The notes beneath the pieces were generated by a model. That model ran no database searches. It was not told where the DNA came from and saw nothing but the letters and a program-made list of their open reading frames with translations. A stretch of DNA of 25,786 nucleotides. It comes from a virus. This document shows, piece by piece, positions 21,668 through 25,786 of this stretch; position 1 is the first letter of the stretch; every line of letters starts with the position of its first letter. A program made the translations under genes and the position numbers. The stretch is taken from positions 1 to 25,786 of IMG/VR virus record IMGVR_UViG_3300002494_000002. The stretch is one strand, 5' to 3'.

Positions 21668-21713
21668 TCTTGTGAAATCATTGCTTGTTTAATCTTGTTT
21701 GTCATTTCAAAAT
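21668..21713 (+). promoter_or_regulatory. Late-type promoter element S5 (head unit)
   Basis: The core GTGAAATCATTGCTTGT (21672-21688) is followed after 19 bases by CAAAAT (21708-21713), the weakest -10 of the set. Positions 21668-21704 are identical to element S1. The protease gene starts at 21743 with its own AAGGAA ribosome site. Confidence 0.7.
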
Positions 21714-21742
21714 ATTAACATCACTACACTCAAGGAATTTGT

Positions 21743-22450
21743 ATGATTACACTTAACACATTATTGACAACTGACAACTTACAAGAAGAACAAGACCATA
21801 TAGAAGTAAACGTAGTAGCTCTGTCTTCTACGTGTATTGCAAGAAGATACGGCAATCTCTGTTTTCCAGATGAGTTATTACAACAAAAAGCAGAAGATTT
21901 GATTGGTAAACCTGTTCTGTTGGATCATAAATGGGAAGTTGGGAGTGTGGTCGGTGTAGTTAAAGAGGCTTTTTATCAAGAAGGAAAAATAATTGCAAAA
22001 TTGCAGATAATTAGAGCTGGAAATGAAAAGCTGATAAATCTATTAAAAATGAACCCAAGACCAATTACAGACGTATCGGTTGGCATCACATTAGAGACTG
22101 AAAAATTAGAAGACAACAAATACATCGTTAAAAATATGTCATTCAAAGAGATTAGCTTTGTTTTCGAAGGAGCTGATAAGAACGCAAAAGTGTTATTTGA
22201 AGCTGACACAAAAGATTACAAAAACTGGTGGGATGACCCAGAGCTTAGAGATAAAGCACCAAGAGATTATTTCTTAGACCCATCAAACAGAACGTATCCT
22301 TACCGCACCTGGGAAGGCGAAATATCTTGCGATAGATTGCAAGCTGCAATGAGTTTAGCAAGTCTTCACGGACACAGCAGAGTATATACAAGAGCTAAAA
22401 ATATTTATGAAAATTACTGTCAAGGAGGTAAAAATGTTAGAAAAAATTGA
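21743..22450 (+). CDS. Prohead protease with C-terminal extension
   Basis: The 235-residue protein has a prohead-protease-type domain (about 20-155): LIGKPVLLDHKWEVGSVVGVV with the likely catalytic His, DVSVGITLE with the likely Ser, and NMSFKEISFVFEGADKNAKV. The C-terminal part (about 170-230, DPELRDKAPRDYFLDPSNRTYPYRTW...AAMSLASLHGHSRVYTRAKNIYEN) is a separate domain found in various phage proteins; its function is unknown. Position just before the scaffold and capsid genes supports the call. Its 3' end overlaps the scaffold gene by 17 bases. Confidence 0.8.
   Translation: MITLNTLLTTDNLQEEQDHIEVNVVALSSTCIARRYGNLCFPDELLQQKAEDLIGKPVLLDHKWEVGSVVGVVKEAFYQEGKIIAKLQIIRAGNEKLINLLKMNPRPITDVSVGITLETEKLEDNKYIVKNMSFKEISFVFEGADKNAKVLFEADTKDYKNWWDDPELRDKAPRDYFLDPSNRTYPYRTWEGEISCDRLQAAMSLASLHGHSRVYTRAKNIYENYCQGGKNVRKN
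21994..22005 (+). repeat. Dispersed inverted repeat TGCAAAATTGCA
   Basis: Exact copy within the protease gene, read as AKLQ. Confidence 0.8.
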
Positions 22451-22823
22451 GATGCTGTCAAAAGAAGAGTTAATTGATGCTGTGAGAGCATTAGAAGTAA
22501 AACTATCAGCGTTAGAAAAAGAGAATGAAGAACTAAAAGCACTTGCTGAGATTGGAAAGAAATATGAAGAGCATTTAAGAGCAGAAGCAACTAAGCTTGT
22601 GAAAATTGTTGAAGGTGAAAAGTCAGCTTATCTGAAATTGATTGAAAAAGCAGATGTAGATACTCTTGCTGAGATTTTAGAAGAATACAAAGCAAAAGCA
22701 ACTGAAAAATTGCAGCCTTCAAGCGTTCAAGCAAAAGTAGAAGAAGAAAGAATTGACTTAGAAAAAATGAGCTATAAAGATTTGGTTAAATTAGCTGAAA
22801 AATTCAAGAAGGAGGTCTTATAA
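22434..22823 (+). CDS. Probable capsid scaffolding protein
   Basis: From the ATG at 22434 (AAGGAGG upstream) the product has 129 residues, almost all charged helix: MLSKEELIDAVRALEVKLSALEKENEELKALAEIGKKYEEHL and more, ending YKDLVKLAEKFKKEVL. The coiled-coil character and location between protease and major capsid genes fit a scaffold that directs head assembly and is later cleaved. No sequence family is recognised. A farther upstream in-frame codon at 22407 would sit before the ribosome site. Confidence 0.72.
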   Translation: MLEKIEMLSKEELIDAVRALEVKLSALEKENEELKALAEIGKKYEEHLRAEATKLVKIVEGEKSAYLKLIEKADVDTLAEILEEYKAKATEKLQPSSVQAKVEEERIDLEKMSYKDLVKLAEKFKKEVL

Positions 22824-23723
22824 ATGGCTACAATCACAGGAACAACTAACCCAGAGTTATTTCCACAGTATTACGAACGCAAGCTTTTGCAGTATGTAAA
22901 ACAAAACTTGCCTGCGTTGGACTACGGACAAAAGTTCACCATGCCACAAAACAGCGGTAGAGTAGCAGTATTTACAAGATTTGCACCGCTTTCAGTTACA
23001 ACAACACCTATTACATTCCAACCAACACCTACATCAGGAGCAAGCTTATCAGCTCAACAAGTAAGCGTTTCAATAGAAGAGTATGGAAACTACATTGATT
23101 TAGATGATTTCACAAACATAACATCATTTACTCCGCTGATGGATGTCGCAATTGATAGATTAGCTTATAACGCTAAACAATCATTACACGCTGTAGCAAT
23201 GAACGAGCTTACAGCTGGAACGAACGTTATTTATGCTGGCGGAGCAACAGCCAGAAGCGGATTAATTGGAACTCAAAAACTAACAAAAGCAGAAATCAGA
23301 AAAGCTGCAACACTCTTAAAAAGAAATGATATACCACCGTTCCAGGACGGTTATTATGTTTGCTTTATTCACCCAGATAAAGTTGCTGACTTATTCACAG
23401 ACCAAGAATTAATCTCGTTATCAATGACAAGAAAAGAGCCAATTGCACAAGGCTACCTTGGAGAATTATATGGAGTTAGATTTATTGAGACTACAGCAAT
23501 GCCAATTGTTTCAAACGGAAGCACTACTACACCAGCTGATGTATATCAAACTCTTGTAGTTGGCAATAATGCTTATGGAGTTGTTGACTTAGACGGCAAC
23601 ACATTACAAACCATTTACAGCAATGTTGACAAGATGGGAAGAGTTAAAACGGTTGGTTGGAAAGCTTACTTTGCAGTTAAAAGATTGTATGAACCAGCTA
23701 TCGTAAGAATTGAATCTAACTAA
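22824..23723 (+). CDS. Major capsid protein, N4-gp56 family
   Basis: The 299-residue protein fits the N4-gp56 capsid family: FPQYYERKLLQYVKQNLPALDYGQKFTMPQNSGRVAVFTRFAPLS, then LSAQQVSVSIEEYGNYIDLDDFTNIT, RLAYNAKQSLHAVAMNELTAGTNVIYAGG and a conserved end VGWKAYFAVKRLYEPAIVRIES. This is an HK97-fold shell protein, different at sequence level from Mu gpT. GGAGG lies upstream. It follows the scaffold gene directly. Confidence 0.87.
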   Translation: MATITGTTNPELFPQYYERKLLQYVKQNLPALDYGQKFTMPQNSGRVAVFTRFAPLSVTTTPITFQPTPTSGASLSAQQVSVSIEEYGNYIDLDDFTNITSFTPLMDVAIDRLAYNAKQSLHAVAMNELTAGTNVIYAGGATARSGLIGTQKLTKAEIRKAATLLKRNDIPPFQDGYYVCFIHPDKVADLFTDQELISLSMTRKEPIAQGYLGELYGVRFIETTAMPIVSNGSTTTPADVYQTLVVGNNAYGVVDLDGNTLQTIYSNVDKMGRVKTVGWKAYFAVKRLYEPAIVRIESN

Positions 23724-23736
23724 TAAGGAGTGGAGC

Positions 23737-23892
23737 ATGAAAGTATTTGTTAAAGAAGCTACTCAAGTGTGGATAAACGGAAAAGAGTATGCAGTAGAAG
23801 CTGGAGTTCAAGAAGTTGATGATAACATCGCACTAATTCTTATTGAAGCAAAATTAGCTGAAAAGGTAGAAGAAGATAAGAAGAAGAAATAA
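23737..23892 (+). CDS. Small protein next to the capsid gene
   Basis: From the ATG at 23737 (AAGGAG upstream) the product has 51 residues: KVFVKEATQVWINGKEYAVEAGVQEVDDNIALILIEAKLAEKVEEDKKKK. It is one small beta/helix unit with a basic tail. Its plan resembles the 25049-25246 product. Position after the capsid gene suggests a minor head or connector part; unproven. Its stop overlaps the next ATG (TAATG). Confidence 0.6.
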   Translation: MKVFVKEATQVWINGKEYAVEAGVQEVDDNIALILIEAKLAEKVEEDKKKK

Positions 23893-24200
23893 TGATCACG
23901 ATTGATGATTTAAAAGCTTTTGTAAATGATAGCTCTTTTCCCGACAACATTCTGCAAAATTGCATAGATATAGCTATTAATAGAGCTAAAAAGTTATTAA
24001 ACACAGACACACTACCAGCAACGCCAGAAGTGAGAAAAGCTCTACTACTTCTGGCTGCATCTGAACTTGCGACAAATGTCAATATGTACTGGAAAAGAGC
24101 TGAAAATCATCAAACAATGAACGTTAAAAATATGATTGCAGAAGCTGAAAGGCTTTTAAATCTGGTTCCAAGGGCAAGTGTAATATGGCAAAAGATTTAA
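23892..24200 (+). CDS. Head-tail connector-type protein
   Basis: The 102-residue protein is mostly helical: TIDDLKAFVNDSSFPDNILQNCIDIAINRAKKLLNTD...VRKALLLLAASELATNV. The opening pattern (DDLKAFVND...ILQNCIDIAINRAKKLL) is that of gp6-like/DUF4054-like connectors, which sit under the portal. The ATG overlaps the previous stop. Function follows from pattern and position after the capsid gene and before the gpG-like gene. Confidence 0.72.
   Translation: MITIDDLKAFVNDSSFPDNILQNCIDIAINRAKKLLNTDTLPATPEVRKALLLLAASELATNVNMYWKRAENHQTMNVKNMIAEAERLLNLVPRASVIWQKI
23953..23964 (+). repeat. Dispersed inverted repeat TGCAAAATTGCA
   Basis: Exact copy within the connector gene, read as LQNC, a third codon frame. 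Confidence 0.8.
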
Positions 24201-24625
24201 AAGATTTGGAAAGATTTTTAGAAAGCCTGCCCGCAAAATTGCAAGAAGCTACCGAGTTAACACTGCAGAAATCAGCTTTAGAGATTGAGCAGAGATTAAA
24301 ACAACAGTTTAAAAGCGCAGGTGGAGCGTACGGAGAAGGATGGCAACCTGTCAAACAAAAATATCTGCAATGGAAAAGAAGAAAAGGATACTCAGAGAAG
24401 ACATTACACAAAACCACTACATTATCTCAATCATTTTCAAGTGTAGTTATGCCGTTTGAAGCACGAATTGGGACTGAAATACCATATGCAATCTTTCATG
24501 AAATTGGAACAAGAAAAATGCCAGCCAGACCATTTGCAAAGCCAGTAGCTGAAAAATTTCAAGAGCAAAGAGTGACTGAAAAATTCTTTATATCAGCTTT
24601 AGATATGGTGTTTAGAAATGTTTGA
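24185..24625 (+). CDS. G: Virion morphogenesis protein G (Mu gpG-like)
   Basis: The 146-residue protein has a helical start (LKDLERFLESLPAKLQEATELTLQKSALEIEQRLKQQF), then GWQPVKQKYLQWKRRKGYSEKTLHKTTTLSQSF and IPYAIFHEIGTRKMPARPFAKPVAEK. The YA-x-x-H-E-x-GT-x-x-x-PARPF motif marks the gpG/tail-completion family. Such proteins help join head and tail. The gene overlaps its two neighbours by 16 and 8 bases. Confidence 0.87.
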   Translation: MAKDLKDLERFLESLPAKLQEATELTLQKSALEIEQRLKQQFKSAGGAYGEGWQPVKQKYLQWKRRKGYSEKTLHKTTTLSQSFSSVVMPFEARIGTEIPYAIFHEIGTRKMPARPFAKPVAEKFQEQRVTEKFFISALDMVFRNV

Positions 24626-25049
24626 TGTATTAGAAAATCAGATATTGCAAGCTTTAGAAACAAATGGGATAAAAGCTCAAGGCTGGAGTGGTAAACCTGA
24701 AGAACTATTTGACAAGCCACGATATACTCCTGCTGCAAAAGTAATTATTGAAAATGCAAGCTTTGAGCCAGTCTCTTCTTACTCTTTTTATGTAGATTAC
24801 AGCTTTAGCGTGATTTTATTCTTCAAATCTCTAAGAGAGGAAGGGCAAGGAGCATATCCACTGATTACAAGCATCATTAACACGCTTGTCAAACAAACAC
24901 AGTATAACGCACTACCAACCAGAATTGAGCTTTTAGCCCATGAGAGTGGGGATTTTGTATATAGAATTAGTTTCAAAGCTAACGGTAGATATGTAGTTCC
25001 ACACCAAGAAGAGCCATTAACAACCTTAACAAATATGGAGGAAGTGTAA
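24618..25049 (+). CDS. Tail terminator-like protein (Mu gp37-like)
   Basis: The 143-residue protein (FDVLENQILQALETNGIKAQGWSGKPEELF...PAAKVIIENASFEP...DYSFSVILFFKSLREEGQGAYPLITSIINTLVKQ) fits the gp37/DUF1834 pattern. It stands between gpG and the sheath genes as in Mu. These proteins are thought to cap the tail near the head. Assignment is by order and general pattern. Confidence 0.72.
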   Translation: MFDVLENQILQALETNGIKAQGWSGKPEELFDKPRYTPAAKVIIENASFEPVSSYSFYVDYSFSVILFFKSLREEGQGAYPLITSIINTLVKQTQYNALPTRIELLAHESGDFVYRISFKANGRYVVPHQEEPLTTLTNMEEV

Positions 25050-25246
25050 TGAAGTTTAAAGTAAAAACAAGCTATCCAACAATCATTTTTATTGGCGGAA
25101 TTGATTACACACTTTACCCAGACCAAGAAATTGATTTACCAACAAACGACCATGAGCATATTCAAACGTTAATAGCTTTAAATTACTTAGAGCCAATTCA
25201 AGAAGTTAGAAAATCCAAAAAGGAGGTAAACGATAATGCCAGCTAA
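25049..25246 (+). CDS. Small protein before the tail sheath
   Basis: The 65-residue product (KFKVKTSYPTIIFIGGIDYTLYPDQEIDLPTNDHEHIQTLIALNYLEPI plus a charged tail) occupies the slot of Mu gp38. It looks like a small beta domain with a helix, similar in plan to the protein at 23737. Its ATG overlaps the stop of the previous gene and its end overlaps the sheath gene by 11 bases. Function unknown. Confidence 0.62.
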   Translation: MKFKVKTSYPTIIFIGGIDYTLYPDQEIDLPTNDHEHIQTLIALNYLEPIQEVRKSKKEVNDNAS

Positions 25247-25786
25247 TTACTTGCACGGCGTAGAAACAATTGAAATTTTGCAGGGACCCGTTCCAGTTAG
25301 AGAAGTTAAATCTGCTGTTGTTTTTTTGGTTGGAACAGCACCAGTTCATACAACAATTCCAAACGGAATGTCAGCTAACGATTGGTATAATCAAGTTGTT
25401 AATCAGCCAATCTTGATTTTAAGCAAAGATGATGCAGTTAAATATTTCGGAAATCCTACACCTAATTACACAATACCGTATGCACTGGACGCAATTTTTG
25501 ACCATGGCGGGACTACTTGCATAGTTGTTAACGTGTTTGACCCAAGAGTACACGCAACCACAGGCACACCAGACCCGACAAAAGTCCAAGCAAGCGACAT
25601 TATCGGCGGAGTTAATGCAACCACAGGACAAAGAACAGGATTAGAAATCATAGATGAGCTATATTCAAGATTTGGCTTTACAGCTAAGTTAATCCTTGCA
25701 CCTGTCTTTTGTGAATCTCCAAGCGTTATGTCTGCGATGATTTCAAAAGCAGAGACAAAAAGAGCAATAGCGCTTATTGATGCACC
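25236..25786 (+). CDS. L: Tail sheath protein, 3' part beyond window
   Basis: The first 183 residues are visible and the gene runs off the right edge. It opens YLHGVETIEILQGPVPVREVKSAVVFLVGTAP, the typical start of contractile sheath proteins (GVxxxE...G.rpi..v..av.gl.GtAp), and continues with LSKDDAVKYFG, YALDAIFDHGGTTCIVVNV and LILAPVF, all characteristic. Its presence proves a contractile (myovirus) tail. AGGAGG precedes the ATG at 25236. Confidence 0.92.
   Translation, partial: MPANYLHGVETIEILQGPVPVREVKSAVVFLVGTAPVHTTIPNGMSANDWYNQVVNQPILILSKDDAVKYFGNPTPNYTIPYALDAIFDHGGTTCIVVNVFDPRVHATTGTPDPTKVQASDIIGGVNATTGQRTGLEIIDELYSRFGFTAKLILAPVFCESPSVMSAMISKAETKRAIALIDA

Noticed and set aside
21668-21704. 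The 37-base identity with 5678-5714 as attachment site or transposase end repeats
   Set aside because: Five related copies all stand immediately upstream of genes and point toward them, inside the element, which suits promoters rather than ends.
22341-22356. TTGCAAGCTGCAA as another copy of the dispersed repeat
   Set aside because: Its arms are in the opposite order (TTGCA then TGCAA), so it does not match TGCAA-NN-TTGCA.
1-25786. tRNA genes or CRISPR arrays
   Set aside because: No cloverleaf-like segment or regularly spaced repeats were seen. The scattered 12-base repeat has irregular spacing and lies mainly in genes.

Overview
The window is the inside of one large contractile-tailed, Mu-like transposable phage or prophage. 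Neither end of the element is visible: a lysis enzyme runs off the left edge and the tail sheath gene off the right edge. The DNA is AT-rich and the proteins are rich in Lys, Glu and Ile. A paired inner- and outer-membrane spanin (Rz/Rz1-like) implies a host with an outer membrane. Composition and gene style would suit a low-GC thermophile such as the Aquificales or vent Campylobacterota; this is inference and no host gene is present to confirm it.

Layout. A divergent control region at about 19,100-19,240 splits the map. Leftward from it runs an early operon (19,077 to 12,221): Cro/Ner-like HTH protein, HU, two small proteins, RecT/Bet-like annealase, a small protein, ParB-like protein, MuA-like DDE transposase, MuB-like ATPase, a zinc-finger protein, a protein with an SSB-type acidic tail and a DnaC-like helicase loader. 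It ends at an intrinsic terminator (about 12,143-12,169). Further left are a lone excisionase-type HTH gene, then a packaging operon (nuclease, Mu gp25/gp26/gp27-like proteins, D12 DNA methylase, large terminase, portal, gpF-like head protein), then a baseplate, fibre and lysis operon (gpW/gp25, gpJ, gpI, three fibre genes, two small proteins, spanins, holin candidate, lytic transglycosylase). Rightward run a tail-hub operon (gpU, gpX, gpD, gpV, PAAR) and a head and tail operon (protease, scaffold, N4-gp56-type capsid, connectors, gpG, gp37-like, sheath).

Two sequence signals stand out. First, each of the five non-early units is headed by the same promoter-like element: a 17-base core (consensus GTGAAATCATTGCTTGT) followed 17-20 bases later by a -10-like box. 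Two copies agree over 37 bases. This looks like a phage-specific late or middle regulon. The early operon instead has a consensus TTGACA-N18-TATAAT promoter with 14-base dyads placed as operators. Second, a short inverted repeat, TGCAA-NN-TTGCA (mostly TGCAAAATTGCA), is scattered through coding and non-coding DNA on both arms. There are eight exact copies plus variants, read in different codon frames, so it is probably selected as DNA. Its function is unknown; a phage DNA-binding protein such as the ParB-like one is a possible reader.

Together the genes describe a transposing phage that carries more replication equipment than Mu (its own HU, annealase, helicase loader and SSB-tailed protein). 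Its virion genes are mixed from Mu-like (terminase, portal, F, G), P2-like (U, X, D, V, W, J, I) and N4-gp56-type (capsid) stocks.
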